64,000 nucleotides of DNA, taken from positions 3,162,001 to 3,226,000 of the forward strand of contig NZ_CP108538.1 of the NCBI RefSeq assembly GCF_035994185.1, read 5' to 3'. A program made the position numbers and the translations under genes. The notes under the pieces were generated by a model. It did not search any database, was not told the DNA's origin, and saw only the letters and a list, made by a program, of their open reading frames with translations. This DNA comes from Streptomyces sp. NBC_01217. GTDB taxonomy: Bacteria > Actinomycetota > Actinomycetes > Streptomycetales > Streptomycetaceae. Shown here piece after piece: positions 27,501-35,217 of the stretch (position 1 is the stretch's first letter; every line of letters starts with the position of its first letter).

Positions 27501-28294
27501 TGGCCGAGCGTGGGGACGGCCTGGAGGGCGGGGGTGTAGCGGGAGTTCAGCCGGATCGTGCGCAGCCGTCCGGCGAACAGCTTCCGCCCGACCTCGCGCA
27601 GCTTGCCGGTCTCCTGCTCCTCCTGCCCGAACCCCTTGACGACCCGGACCCCGGAGACGGCCCCGTCGACGACTCCGGCGACGGCGGCGGCCTGCCCCTG
27701 GGCGTACCAGGTGGCGGGGAAGAGCCGGGAGCGGGAGCGGCGGGCGATGAACCAGAGGGCGGGGGCGACGGCGACCGCGACGAGGGTGAGCAGCGGCGAG
27801 AGCCACGCCATGATCACCAGGGAGATGAGGAAGAGCAGTACGTTCCCGATGGTCATCGGGAGCATGAAAAGGAGCCCCTGGATCAGCTGGAGGTCGCTGG
27901 TGGCGCGCCCGACGACCTGCCCGGTGGACAGCTCGTCCTGCCGTTTCCCGTCGAGGCGGGTGATCGTCCCGTACATCTCGGTGCGCAGGTCGTGCTGTAC
28001 GTCGAGGGCGAGCCGGCCGCCGTAGTAGCGGCGGATGTACGTGGATACGTACACGAGCACGGCGGCGACGATCAGGAGCCCGGTCCAGACGGCGAGGGAC
28101 CGCGTGTGGTTCCCCACGACGTCGTCGATGATCACCTTGGTGATCAGCGGGACGAGGGCCATCACCGCCATGCCCGCGAGCGACGAGCCGAGCGCCAGCA
28201 GCACGTTGAGCCGGTAGCGCCATGCGTAACCACCCAGCCGCCGGGCCCACCCCTGGCCCTGCGCCGCGCGCTCCGCGTCCCCTGCGTCCGTCAC
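24545..28294 (-). CDS. Fused dimer-type ABC exporter
   Basis: A 1249-residue single-chain ABC exporter with the order TMD1-NBD1-TMD2-NBD2. NBD1 has Walker A VVGASGSGKST, signature LSGGQRQR and Walker B LLLLDDATSAVD, in which Asp replaces the catalytic Glu. NBD2 has VGETGAGKST, a slightly altered signature LSAGQRQL and a normal Walker B VLLLDEATASLD. It is thus asymmetric, like heterodimeric multidrug exporters with one weak ATP site. An acidic linker joins the halves around residue 600. The start is GTG after GGGAGG. It stands alone. Export of a lipid, drug or peptide is likely; the substrate is unknown. Confidence 0.93.
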   Translation of the reverse strand: MTDAGDAERAAQGQGWARRLGGYAWRYRLNVLLALGSSLAGMAVMALVPLITKVIIDDVVGNHTRSLAVWTGLLIVAAVLVYVSTYIRRYYGGRLALDVQHDLRTEMYGTITRLDGKRQDELSTGQVVGRATSDLQLIQGLLFMLPMTIGNVLLFLISLVIMAWLSPLLTLVAVAVAPALWFIARRSRSRLFPATWYAQGQAAAVAGVVDGAVSGVRVVKGFGQEEQETGKLREVGRKLFAGRLRTIRLNSRYTPALQAVPTLGQVAMLALGGWLATRGEITLGTFVAFSAYLAQLVGPVRMLAMVLTVGQQARAGVERVLELIDTEPAMKDGTKELPADAPASVEFDDVRFGYDADRPVLDGFSLTIEPGETVAVVGASGSGKSTVSLLLPRFYDVTHGAVLVGGHDVRELTQQSLRAAIGLVPEDSFLFSDTVRANIAYGFPDATEEQIEEAARAAQADRFIAELPEGYDTKVGEHGLTLSGGQRQRVALARAILTDPRLLLLDDATSAVDARVEHEIHEALRQVMAGRTTLLIAHRRSTLGLADRIAVLEHGRLADIGTHEELERRSPLYRRLLTDPDELGGTSPGHRPVVADMAPEDDRAFQEELEADFDAERGISPGLWVRKEEPRDTDAAGMPATPELLAQVEALPPATDTPDIDEARAVRAEESYGLRRLLRGFGPPLLVSLALVAVDAGAGLLLPVMIRHGIDQGVSQVAYGAVWAASALALVVVLVQWAAQIGETRMTGRTGERVLYSLRLKIFAQLQRLGLDYYERELTGRIMTRMTTDVDALSTFLQTGLVTAFVSVVTFFGIMIALLVLDVQLALVVFATLPVLVIGTFFFRRRSVKAYELARERISVVNADLQESVSGLRIVQAFRRERDGADRFAGRSDHYREARVRGQWLISVYFPFVQLLSSVAAAAVLIVGAGRIDNGTLTTGALVAYLLYIDLFFAPVQQLSQVFDGYQQATVSLGRIQELLREPTSTDADEAPLDVLSLRGEIAFEDVSFAYGRGDDAEEALMGVDLRIPAGQTVAFVGETGAGKSTLVKLVARFYDPTGGRVTADGADLRRLDLTAYRHRLGVVPQEAYLFAGTVRDAIAYGRPEATDAEVEAAARAVGAHDMIATLDGGYLHEVAERGRNLSAGQRQLIALARAELVDPDVLLLDEATASLDLASEALVNQATDRLTGRRTTLVVAHRLTTAARADRVVVMDHGRVVEDGTHDELLARDGHYAVLWRTFIGEDEPAGV

Positions 28295-28465
28295 CGGTGC
28301 CTCCCGTTCGACCTGCTCTACCGGAAGGCACCAACGCGGTGGGCAGCGGATTTCATCCCGCCGTCACAAAGACGGGGCCTGCGGCGTAGGCCGGTCCGAC
28401 ATCGGCCCTAGGCACACTCACCCGTACGGGCGAATGCATGGCAAACTCGCGCGTTATACACTGAG

Positions 28466-28480
28466 GGAACTATACGTTCC
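28466..28480. promoter_or_regulatory. Palindromic promoter/operator of the toxin-antitoxin operon
   Basis: GGAAC-TATAC-GTTCC is a perfect inverted repeat enclosing a -10-like TATACG, 5 nt before the toxin ATG. This is the expected place for autorepression by the downstream XRE antitoxin. A second TATAC lies 15 nt upstream. Confidence 0.6.
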
Positions 28481-28485
28481 GACAT

Positions 28486-28875
28486 ATGGATAGTGGCTAC
28501 ACGATCGAGATCGAACCCGAGGTTCGGCTGTGGTTGATGAATCTGCGCGGCGACGACTACCTCGCAGTCGAGCACATCACCGACCTGCTGCGGGCACGGC
28601 CGACCACGCTCGGCGAACCGTACTCCCGGTATCTCGGCGACGGCGTTCGGGAACTGCGATTCCACCTGGGCTGCAATCGGGAAGCCACGAGGATTCCCTA
28701 CTGGCTCGCACCCGGCCGGAGGATCGTTCTGCTCACCGTCTTCCGCAAGACCCGGCAGCGGGAGAGCACGGAAGTGGCACGGGCCAGGCGCACCAAAGCA
28801 CTATGCGAGGCCGAGCACGAAGCGGCACACGATGTGTACACACGCGATGTGGATGCGGAGAGGAAGGACCGGTAA
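28486..28875 (+). CDS. HigB/RelE-type toxin (Gp49-like)
   Basis: A 129-residue protein of the phage-derived Gp49-like/HigB branch of RelE-fold toxins, which usually cleave mRNA on the ribosome. It shows IEIEPEVRLWLMNL, GVRELRFHLGC and RIPYWLAPGRRIVLLTVFRKTRQRE, with the basic residues on the last strands typical of the RNA-binding surface. Gene order toxin then antitoxin, overlapping as TAATG, is typical for HigBA. It has a close paralogue at 59644-60027, matching across nearly its whole length. The toxin ATG lies 5 nt from a palindromic promoter, so the message may be nearly leaderless. Confidence 0.85.
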   Translation: MDSGYTIEIEPEVRLWLMNLRGDDYLAVEHITDLLRARPTTLGEPYSRYLGDGVRELRFHLGCNREATRIPYWLAPGRRIVLLTVFRKTRQRESTEVARARRTKALCEAEHEAAHDVYTRDVDAERKDR

Positions 28876-29276
28876 TGGTCAGCCACGCACACTGGAAGAT
28901 CGCCCGCGACAAGAAGGTCGCCCAGGAAATCGCCGAAGATCCCGATGTGGAGAAACGCCGCGAGGAGATCCGGCTCCGCTACGACCTCGGACAGGCCGTG
29001 TACGACCGTCGCACCGAGGCCGGGCTCTCGCAGACCGAGCTGGCCAGACGCGCCAGGATGACCCAGCCGCAGGTGTCAAAGCTTGAGCTGGGCGGCACAC
29101 TGCCGACAGTCGCGCTGCTGGCCCGCCTGGCGCGGGCCATGGACTCCACGTTCAGCATGGAGCTCGACGGCGACACGATGCGGGTGGCGTTCACCGCCCA
29201 TGCGGGCTCCGGGGCGGCTTCGGAGGCGGCTCCCGGCGCGGAGGCGGATGCCGATGCGCAGGCGGTCGGCGGCTGA
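28875..29276 (+). CDS. XRE-family antitoxin (HigA-like)
   Basis: A 133-residue antitoxin partner of the preceding toxin; ATG 28875 shares one base with the toxin stop. An N-terminal helical region that should cover the toxin (WKIARDKKVAQEIAEDPDVEKRREEIRLRYDLGQAVYDRR) precedes the helix-turn-helix (AGLSQTELARRARMTQPQVSKLELGGTLPTVALLARLARAM). The C-terminal ~30 residues are Ala/Glu/Gly-rich and probably disordered. It should neutralise the toxin and repress the operon through GGAACTATACGTTCC. Its helix-turn-helix resembles the orphan XRE at 60377 more closely than its positional equivalent at 60024. Confidence 0.85.
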   Translation: MVSHAHWKIARDKKVAQEIAEDPDVEKRREEIRLRYDLGQAVYDRRTEAGLSQTELARRARMTQPQVSKLELGGTLPTVALLARLARAMDSTFSMELDGDTMRVAFTAHAGSGAASEAAPGAEADADAQAVGG

Positions 29277-29311
29277 CCGGGGCCGGGCCCTCTACGGCTC
29301 CGGCCCCGTCA
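29274..29311. terminator. Bulged hairpin between convergent genes
   Basis: GGGGCCGG (29279-29286) pairs with CCGGCCCC (29300-29307), extended by TGAC/GTCA after a one-base bulge. It starts at the antitoxin stop and ends 3 nt before the opposing gene's stop. Confidence 0.5.
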
Positions 29312-29313
29312 GG

Positions 29314-30279
29314 TCACGGCCGCGGCGTCGCGGTGAGCATCCGTACCGCCGGAGCCTCCGGCACCGCGGGCACCGCTTCCTGCGGGGCGGCGGGCGGGGC
29401 GATGGTCGTCGCCGCGGCGGCGACCGGGTTGAGGTCCTTGTGCACGGCACGGGCGACGGCCTGAATGGTGTTGATGCCGTCGTTCATCGTCTTGTTGTCC
29501 TGGGTGAGCACGGTGATCGCGTAGTCGTGCCCCTTGCCCGTGAAGGCGCCGATGCTGTGCACCCGCCAGCCGTGGGTGGCTCGCGGCAGCCAGCCGTTCT
29601 TGACCTGGCCGGTCACCCCGGACGGCGCACCGGCGGGCGTGCCCCAGCGCTGGGAGGAGACGACCTTGCGCATCAGGCCCAGCTCGTACGCCCGCGCGTT
29701 GTCGCTCAGCACGGAGTTCCTGGCGGTCAGCAGGGTCAGCAGCCGCAGCTCGTCCTGGGCGGTGATCTGGGTCAGCCCCCAGTAACCACCGGAGCCGGGC
29801 ACGGTGTGCGTCATCCCGGCGGCCTTCAGGAACGCCTTGACCTTGGTCGCTCCGAGCTGCTTCCACAGGCTGGTGGTCGCGTTGTTGTCGGACTTGGTGA
29901 TCATGGCGGTGGCGAGGTTGATCTCGCGCTGGGTGAAATAGCGGTTGTGCTTCTTGTTGTCCCAGAGCAGCGTCGCCAGCACGGTCGCCTTCACGACGCT
30001 GGCGGAGTCGTACTTCGTCGTCGCCCGCAGGGTGCAGTTCGTCCCGGTGGTCCGGTCGTAGAGCGCCACGGCCGTCGTCGACTTCCGCCCCTTGAGCGCG
30101 GCGGCGATGTCCTTCGACAACTTGGCGGCCAGCCCCGCCCTGCCGGAGGTGCAGCTCACGGCCGGCGTCGCGGCGGAAGCGGGCGCGGCGCCGAGCGCCA
30201 CGGGCGCGAGCACGCCTGCGGCGAGCGCGACGGAGAGCGCGGCCTGCGCGCGGCGGGATATACGAGGCTGTTCGTTCAT
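29314..30279 (-). CDS. Secreted serine hydrolase, class A beta-lactamase fold
   Basis: A 321-residue exported protein with signal peptide to about residue 37 (ASAA). It carries the penicilloyl-serine-transferase motifs SVVK (Ser94, Lys97), SDN (130-132) and KNG (227-229) in place of KTG. I see no clear equivalent of the class A deacylating Glu166 loop, so it may be a DD-peptidase-like or degenerate enzyme rather than a true beta-lactamase. The C-terminal 45 residues are an Ala/Pro-rich tail. The start follows GAAGGGG by 8 nt. It is probably cell-wall associated. Confidence 0.8.
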   Translation of the reverse strand: MNEQPRISRRAQAALSVALAAGVLAPVALGAAPASAATPAVSCTSGRAGLAAKLSKDIAAALKGRKSTTAVALYDRTTGTNCTLRATTKYDSASVVKATVLATLLWDNKKHNRYFTQREINLATAMITKSDNNATTSLWKQLGATKVKAFLKAAGMTHTVPGSGGYWGLTQITAQDELRLLTLLTARNSVLSDNARAYELGLMRKVVSSQRWGTPAGAPSGVTGQVKNGWLPRATHGWRVHSIGAFTGKGHDYAITVLTQDNKTMNDGINTIQAVARAVHKDLNPVAAAATTIAPPAAPQEAVPAVPEAPAVRMLTATPRP

Positions 30280-30430
30280 GCGGTCGGCCCCTTCGAGCTG
30301 TCAGTGCATCTGTCATTAACGACTCCCGACCGGCCGAAAAGTTGCGCGTCCGAACTGTGCGGTTCGTCACCGTCTCCGCCCGGGTATCGATGGCCCGGTA
30401 CGGTCCGGCACGGGATCGAGGGGGAGAACG

Positions 30431-30805
30431 ATGACGAGCGATCAGCCGGTGCGGCACCCGGAGGCGTACCGCTGCGGCCGGCTCTACGCCGCGGTCGCGG
30501 CCCTGCAGAGGCTCGCGGAGAACGAGCACCACAGGCTGGGGCGGCCGGAGTTCGTGGCGAGGGCGGCAGCACAGCCGGAGAAAAACCTCAGACCGTATCT
30601 GCGGGAGGTCGGCCACTACTTGGTACAGGCGCGGATCCGCGGCCGGAGAGCGGCGGCCGACCCGGTCTTCCGTTCGCTGCCCGACTTCCTGCCACCGGAC
30701 AGTGACGTACCCAACAGCCTGAACCCCGATCAGCAGGTGGACTTCCACCGGGGCCGGGAGGCCCAGGCGGCGCTCATCGCGAAGGAACACCCGCCGAAGA
30801 GATGA
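30431..30805 (+). CDS. Small protein resembling the C-terminus of Cas8c/Csd1
   Basis: A 124-residue cytoplasmic protein. Three blocks recall, from memory, the C-terminal domain of type I-C Cas8c (Csd1): AYRCGRLYAAVAALQRLA, then FVARAAAQPEKNLRPYLREVGHYLVQAR, then LPDFLPPDSDVPNSLNPDQQVDFHRGREAQAALI, where Csd1 has a similar QG.F.lGYyhQr ending. No other cas gene, repeat array or adaptation module is nearby, and proteins of this kind occur alone in Streptomyces. The role is unknown; domain capture or a non-CRISPR use is possible. The start lies 7 nt after a GGGGGAG ribosome binding site. It converges on the ThDP-enzyme gene. Confidence 0.7.
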   Translation: MTSDQPVRHPEAYRCGRLYAAVAALQRLAENEHHRLGRPEFVARAAAQPEKNLRPYLREVGHYLVQARIRGRRAAADPVFRSLPDFLPPDSDVPNSLNPDQQVDFHRGREAQAALIAKEHPPKR

Positions 30806-30846
30806 GCCCGCCCGCGCACCCGGGGCGACCGGATACGCGGGCGGGC
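30806..30846. terminator. Bidirectional terminator, 11-bp stem
   Basis: GCCCGCCCGCG (30806-30816) pairs perfectly with CGCGGGCGGGC (30836-30846) around a 19-nt loop, directly after the stop of the Cas8c-like gene and 43 nt from the stop of the ThDP-enzyme gene. Confidence 0.65.
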
Positions 30847-30888
30847 AGCGGGCGGACGCCCCGCAGACGCGTCACAGATATCGACATC

Positions 30889-32574
30889 TCACAGATGCGT
30901 CGGCTCGAACATCCTCAGCAGGGCCGGGAGCACGACCACCGAAGGGCCCGGCTCGGCGAAGGACTTCGCCAGGTCGTCGGCGAGCGTCTCGGGGGTCGTA
31001 CGGACGGCAGGCACGCCGAAGGACTCGGCGAGGGCGACGAAGTCGGGGCGGGAGAGCTCCGTCGCCGTGGTCTCGCCGAAGGCATCGGTCATGTACTCGC
31101 GCAGGATGCCGTAGCCGCCGTCGTCGACGATCAGCCAGGTGACCGGCAGGTCGTACTGGCGGGCCGTGGCCAGCTCCGCGATCGAGTACATCGCACCGCC
31201 GTCGCCGGAGACCGCCAGGACCGGCTTCGTACGGTCGGCCGCCGCCGCACCGAGCGCGGCCGGGAAGCCGTAGCCGAGGCCGCCCGCGCCCTGGGCCGAG
31301 TGCATCGTGTTCGGGTGGCGGGCGTCGAAGGCGGACCAGGCCCAGTAGGCGAGGATCGTCATGTCCCAGAAGCTGGGGGACGTGTCGGGCAGCGCCCGGC
31401 GGACCGAGGCGACGAGTTGCTGTTCCAGGGTGAGTCCCTGGCCGGCGATCCGGGCCCGTACCGCTTCGAGGACCGTACGGACACGGTCCGGCGCCGACGG
31501 GTCCTCGCGACGGCCGACCGCGTCGATGAGGTCGGAGAGGGCCTCGCGGGCGTCGGCGTGGATGCCGAGTGCGGGGTGGTTGGACTCCAGCTTGCCCGCG
31601 TCGGCCTCGATCTGGATGACCCGGCCGCGCGGGGCGAACGTGTAGTAGTTCGAGGAGAGTTCGCCGAGCCCTGAGCCGACGACCAGCAGCACGTCGGCGG
31701 ACTCCAGGAACTCCGTCGTGTACCGGTCCTCCAGCCAGGACTGGAGCGAGAGCGGGTGCTCCCACGGGAAGGCGCCCTTGCCGCCGAAGGTGGTGACGAC
31801 GGGTGCGTCGATCTTCTCCGCGAGCGCGAGCAGCTTGCCGGACGCGTCGGAGCGTACGACTCCGCCGCCCGCGATGATCGCCGGACGCTCGGCCTTCGAC
31901 AGCAGGTCGGCCGCCACGGCGGTCAGTTCCGGGCGGGGGTGAAGCGCGCGCGGGGTGGCGTCCATCGCCGTGACGACGGGCAGGGTGGTCTCGGCCAGGA
32001 GCACGTCCTGCGGGATCTCGATCCAGACCGGGCCGTGCGGGGCGGTCAGCGCGGACTCCCAGGCGGCGGCGATCGCGGACGGGATCTGCGACGCCGTACG
32101 GACGGTGTGGACGGACTTCACGATGTCGCGGAACGACGTCTTCTGGTCCCGGAGCTCATGCAGGTAGCCGTGACGTCCGCCGCCGAGGCCCGCCGTCGGG
32201 ATCTGGCTGGAGATGGCCAGCACGGGCGCCGAGGCGGCCGCCGCCTCCTGGAGGGCTGCGAGGGAGGTGAGGGCCCCGGGGCCGGTGGAGAGCAGCAGTG
32301 GGGCGACCTCGCCGGTGATCCGGCCGTAGGCGTCGGCGGCGAAGCCCGCGTTGTTCTCGACGCGCAGGCCGACGTACGTCAGGGACGAGCGGCGCAGCGC
32401 GTCGAACACGCCCAGCGCGTGCTGACCGGGCAGGCCGAAGACGGTGGTCGCGCCGAGGCCCTGGAGGGTCTCGACGACGAGGTCGCCGCCGTTGCGTCCG
32501 GCCGGGGGGTTCAGCGCGGCCGCGATCTGCCCGGGGGTGAGCGGCGGCCGCTCGTCGTGGTGGTCGTGGCTCAC
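30889..32574 (-). CDS. Thiamine-diphosphate enzyme, acetolactate synthase/2-ketoacid decarboxylase-like
   Basis: A 561-residue ThDP enzyme with the three-domain layout of acetolactate synthases and ketoacid decarboxylases: the N-terminal pyrimidine domain with the conserved Glu ([17 protein letters not shown]), a central domain, and the C-terminal diphosphate domain starting [17 protein letters not shown]. The usual Asn pair closing the ThDP motif reads VDDGGYG here, a notable change. Its GTG/ATG region overlaps the ureohydrolase gene by 4 nt, so the two are co-translated. That pairing suggests a ketoacid decarboxylase such as AruI, which acts on 2-ketoarginine, rather than a biosynthetic acetolactate synthase. 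The substrate is inferred from context only. Confidence 0.75.
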   Translation of the reverse strand: MSHDHHDERPPLTPGQIAAALNPPAGRNGGDLVVETLQGLGATTVFGLPGQHALGVFDALRRSSLTYVGLRVENNAGFAADAYGRITGEVAPLLLSTGPGALTSLAALQEAAAASAPVLAISSQIPTAGLGGGRHGYLHELRDQKTSFRDIVKSVHTVRTASQIPSAIAAAWESALTAPHGPVWIEIPQDVLLAETTLPVVTAMDATPRALHPRPELTAVAADLLSKAERPAIIAGGGVVRSDASGKLLALAEKIDAPVVTTFGGKGAFPWEHPLSLQSWLEDRYTTEFLESADVLLVVGSGLGELSSNYYTFAPRGRVIQIEADAGKLESNHPALGIHADAREALSDLIDAVGRREDPSAPDRVRTVLEAVRARIAGQGLTLEQQLVASVRRALPDTSPSFWDMTILAYWAWSAFDARHPNTMHSAQGAGGLGYGFPAALGAAAADRTKPVLAVSGDGGAMYSIAELATARQYDLPVTWLIVDDGGYGILREYMTDAFGETTATELSRPDFVALAESFGVPAVRTTPETLADDLAKSFAEPGPSVVVLPALLRMFEPTHL

Positions 32575-33539
32575 TTCGTACGGCCCTCTGCGATCTGGCG
32601 GGACATGATCGTGGTCAGTTCGTACGCAGTGTGGGAGGCGGCGACGGAGGTGATCTCGGCGTGGTCGTACGCGGGGGCGACCTCGACCAGGTCGGCGGAG
32701 ACCAGATGGCAGGAGGACAGCCCGCGGACGATCTCCAGGAGCTCGCGGGAGGTGAGCCCGCCCGCCTCGGGGGTGCCGGTGCCGGGGGCGTGCGCCGGGT
32801 CGAGCACATCGATGTCGATGGAGATGTACAGCGGCCGGTCGCCGATGCGCTGGCGCAGCTGGTCGGCGATCTCGTCGACGCCGCGGCGCATGACGTCGGC
32901 GGAGGTGACGATGCCGAAGCCCATCTTCGCGTCGTCGTCCAGGTCCTGCTTGCCGTAGAGCGGGCCGCGCGTACCGACGTGGGAGAGCGCGGACGTGTCG
33001 AGGATGCCCTCCTCGACGGCACGGCGGAACGGGGTGCCGTGGGTGTACTCGGCGCCGAAGTAGGTGTCCCAGGTGTCGAGGTGGGCGTCGAAGTGGAGCA
33101 GGGCGACCGGGCCGTGCTTCTTCGCGACGGAACGCAGCAGCGGCAGCGCGATGGTGTGGTCGCCGCCGAGCGTCATCAGACGGGCGCCGGTACCGAGCAG
33201 ATCGTCGGCCGCGGCCTCGATCGTCTCGACGGCCTCGTTGATGTCGAACGGGTTCGCGGCGATGTCACCGGCGTCGGCGACCTGCGCGAGGGCGAACGGC
33301 GAGGCGTCCTGCGCCGGGTTGTACGGGCGCAGCAGACGCGACGCCTCGCGGATCGCGTTGCCGCCGAAGCGGGCGCCGGGGCGGTAGGAGACACCCGTGT
33401 CGAAGGGCACGCCGACGACGGCGACATCGGCGGTGCCGACCTCGTCGAGGCGGGGCAGCCGGGCGAACGTCGCGGGTCCGGCGTACCTCGGGACGCGGGA
33501 GGAGTCGATCGGACCGCGCGGCGTTTCGTTGCTGCTCAT
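32571..33539 (-). CDS. Agmatinase/guanidinobutyrase-type ureohydrolase
   Basis: A 322-residue arginase-superfamily enzyme that should release urea from a guanidino compound. The binuclear manganese site is complete: [17 protein letters not shown] and [22 protein letters not shown]. Start ATG 33539 (MSSNETPRG) follows GAAGGAAAGG; a start 25 codons upstream lacks one. Its stop overlaps the ThDP-enzyme start. The symporter gene is 102 nt upstream on the same strand. Agmatinases and guanidinobutyrases cannot be told apart by eye; the coupled ThDP enzyme tips the balance toward guanidinobutyrate. Confidence 0.85.
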   Translation of the reverse strand: MSSNETPRGPIDSSRVPRYAGPATFARLPRLDEVGTADVAVVGVPFDTGVSYRPGARFGGNAIREASRLLRPYNPAQDASPFALAQVADAGDIAANPFDINEAVETIEAAADDLLGTGARLMTLGGDHTIALPLLRSVAKKHGPVALLHFDAHLDTWDTYFGAEYTHGTPFRRAVEEGILDTSALSHVGTRGPLYGKQDLDDDAKMGFGIVTSADVMRRGVDEIADQLRQRIGDRPLYISIDIDVLDPAHAPGTGTPEAGGLTSRELLEIVRGLSSCHLVSADLVEVAPAYDHAEITSVAASHTAYELTTIMSRQIAEGRTK

Positions 33540-33641
33540 GGGGGGTGCCTTTCCTTCGGGTTTCGTACGTTGTTCAGTGTGCGGGGTGCGGCGGGGTGCG
33601 CGGGGCACCATCAAGCCCGTCCGGCGATCGAGGACAGAGCC

Positions 33642-35111
33642 TCACGCGGTGACCGGCTCCGGGACGGCCTCGCCGGCCTCCGGCCCCGTACCCCGCCCCG
33701 CCAACCGCTCGCGCCAGGCGACCAGCACCGCCTCATCGGTCGGCTTCGTCACCAGGGAGACGATCACGTACACCGCGAGCGAGGCGAGCAGCCCGTAGTA
33801 GATGGGTTCGTTGGCAAGGATTCCGTACCTCGCCATCAGGCCGATCACGGCGACGCCACCGACGGCCACGGCGGCCAGCGCACCGGCCGCCGTGCCGCGG
33901 CGCCACAGCAGCCCGCCGAGGATCGGCACCAGCAGCCCGCCGACGAGCAGGTTGTACGCGACGGTCAGGGCCTCGACCACGTTGTTGAGCACGATGGCGA
34001 TGGCGATGACGGCGACGCCCATGATGAGGATGAAGGCGCGGTTGCCCTTCACCTCGTCGTGCTCCTCACCGCCGCGCGACACGACGCCCCGCAGCCGGGA
34101 CCAGATGTCGTTGTTGGCGACGGTGGCGCAGGCGATCAGCGCGCCGGAGGACGTGGACATCACCGCGGCCAGCGCGGCGGCCAGGACCAGCCCTCGTACG
34201 CCCACCGGCAGCTCGTCCTTGACGATGGTCGCGAACGCGGCGTCCGCGCTGGGCAGCTTCGGGTACATGACCTTGGCGGCGGTGCCGATGACGGCGCCGG
34301 CGATCGCGTACACCAGACAGTACGTACCGGCGACCGTGCCGCCCCAGCGAGCCGTCCGGTCGCTCTTCGCGGTGAACACGCGCTGCCAGATGTCCTGGCC
34401 GATGAGCATGCCGAAGGTGTAGATCAGCACGTACGTGAAGATCGTCTCGCCGCCGATGCCCAGCGGGTCGAAGTACTCGGTGGGCAGCTTGGCCTTCATC
34501 TCGCTGAAGCCGCCCGCCTTGATCACCGCGATGGGGAGCAGGAGCAGCAGCACACCGATGGTCTTGACGACGAACTGCACCATGTCGGTGAGCGTGATCG
34601 ACCACATGCCGCCGAGCGTCGAGTACGCGACGACGATGGCGCCGCCCAGGATGATCGCGACGGTCCGGTTCATGTCGAAGAGGACGTCGAAGATGGTTGC
34701 GTACGCGATGGTCGAGGTGACCGCGAGCATCAGCGTGTACGCCCACATGACGACACCGGAGATGAGCCCGGCCCGGCCGCCGTAGCGCAGGTCGAGCATC
34801 TCGGAGACGGTGTAGACCTTCAGCCGTGCGATGCGCGCCGAGAAGAAGACGGACAGGGCCAGCAGTCCGAGGCCGATGGTGAAGACCATCCAGGCGCCGG
34901 AGAGCCCGTACTGGTAGCCGAGGCCGACGCCGCCGATGGTGGAGGCGCCGCCGAGGACGATGGCGGCCATAGTGCCGGAGTACATCCAGGGGCCGAGACG
35001 GCGTCCGGCCACCAGGAATTCACTCTTGGACTTGGCGCGGCGCATGCCCCACCAGCCCATGGCGAGCATGCCGGCCAGATACACGATGATCACCGCGTAG
35101 TCGACAGCCAT
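33642..35111 (-). CDS. Sodium:solute symporter (SSS family)
   Basis: A 489-residue inner-membrane transporter with about 13 membrane helices. The family signatures MYSGTMAAIVLGGASTIGGVGLGYQYG and LVLAAALAAVMSTSSGALIACATVANNDIW are present; the Ser/Thr pair in STSSG is the usual sodium-site element. It should import an organic solute with Na+. It heads the strand-minus group symporter, ureohydrolase, ThDP enzyme and faces a PucR regulator, so a guanidino compound or related nitrogen source is the probable cargo. The Ala/Glu/Pro-rich C-terminus is short and cytoplasmic. Confidence 0.88.
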   Translation of the reverse strand: MAVDYAVIIVYLAGMLAMGWWGMRRAKSKSEFLVAGRRLGPWMYSGTMAAIVLGGASTIGGVGLGYQYGLSGAWMVFTIGLGLLALSVFFSARIARLKVYTVSEMLDLRYGGRAGLISGVVMWAYTLMLAVTSTIAYATIFDVLFDMNRTVAIILGGAIVVAYSTLGGMWSITLTDMVQFVVKTIGVLLLLLPIAVIKAGGFSEMKAKLPTEYFDPLGIGGETIFTYVLIYTFGMLIGQDIWQRVFTAKSDRTARWGGTVAGTYCLVYAIAGAVIGTAAKVMYPKLPSADAAFATIVKDELPVGVRGLVLAAALAAVMSTSSGALIACATVANNDIWSRLRGVVSRGGEEHDEVKGNRAFILIMGVAVIAIAIVLNNVVEALTVAYNLLVGGLLVPILGGLLWRRGTAAGALAAVAVGGVAVIGLMARYGILANEPIYYGLLASLAVYVIVSLVTKPTDEAVLVAWRERLAGRGTGPEAGEAVPEPVTA

Positions 35112-35217
35112 GGGCTTCCTCCGCTTCAGTCGTGTGCGCTCGTCGTACGTGGTGAAGACGGTAGGTGGCCCACAGGCGGCGCTGAAGTGTACGTTTCATC
35201 CATAATCGAAGCCACCG

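Noticed and set aside
26171..28411. Long forward frame opposite the ABC exporter
   Set aside because: Shadow of the exporter gene; Gly/Asp/Glu-rich without motifs.
30431..30805. A CRISPR-Cas locus around the Cas8c-like gene
   Set aside because: No repeats and no other cas gene within several kilobases.
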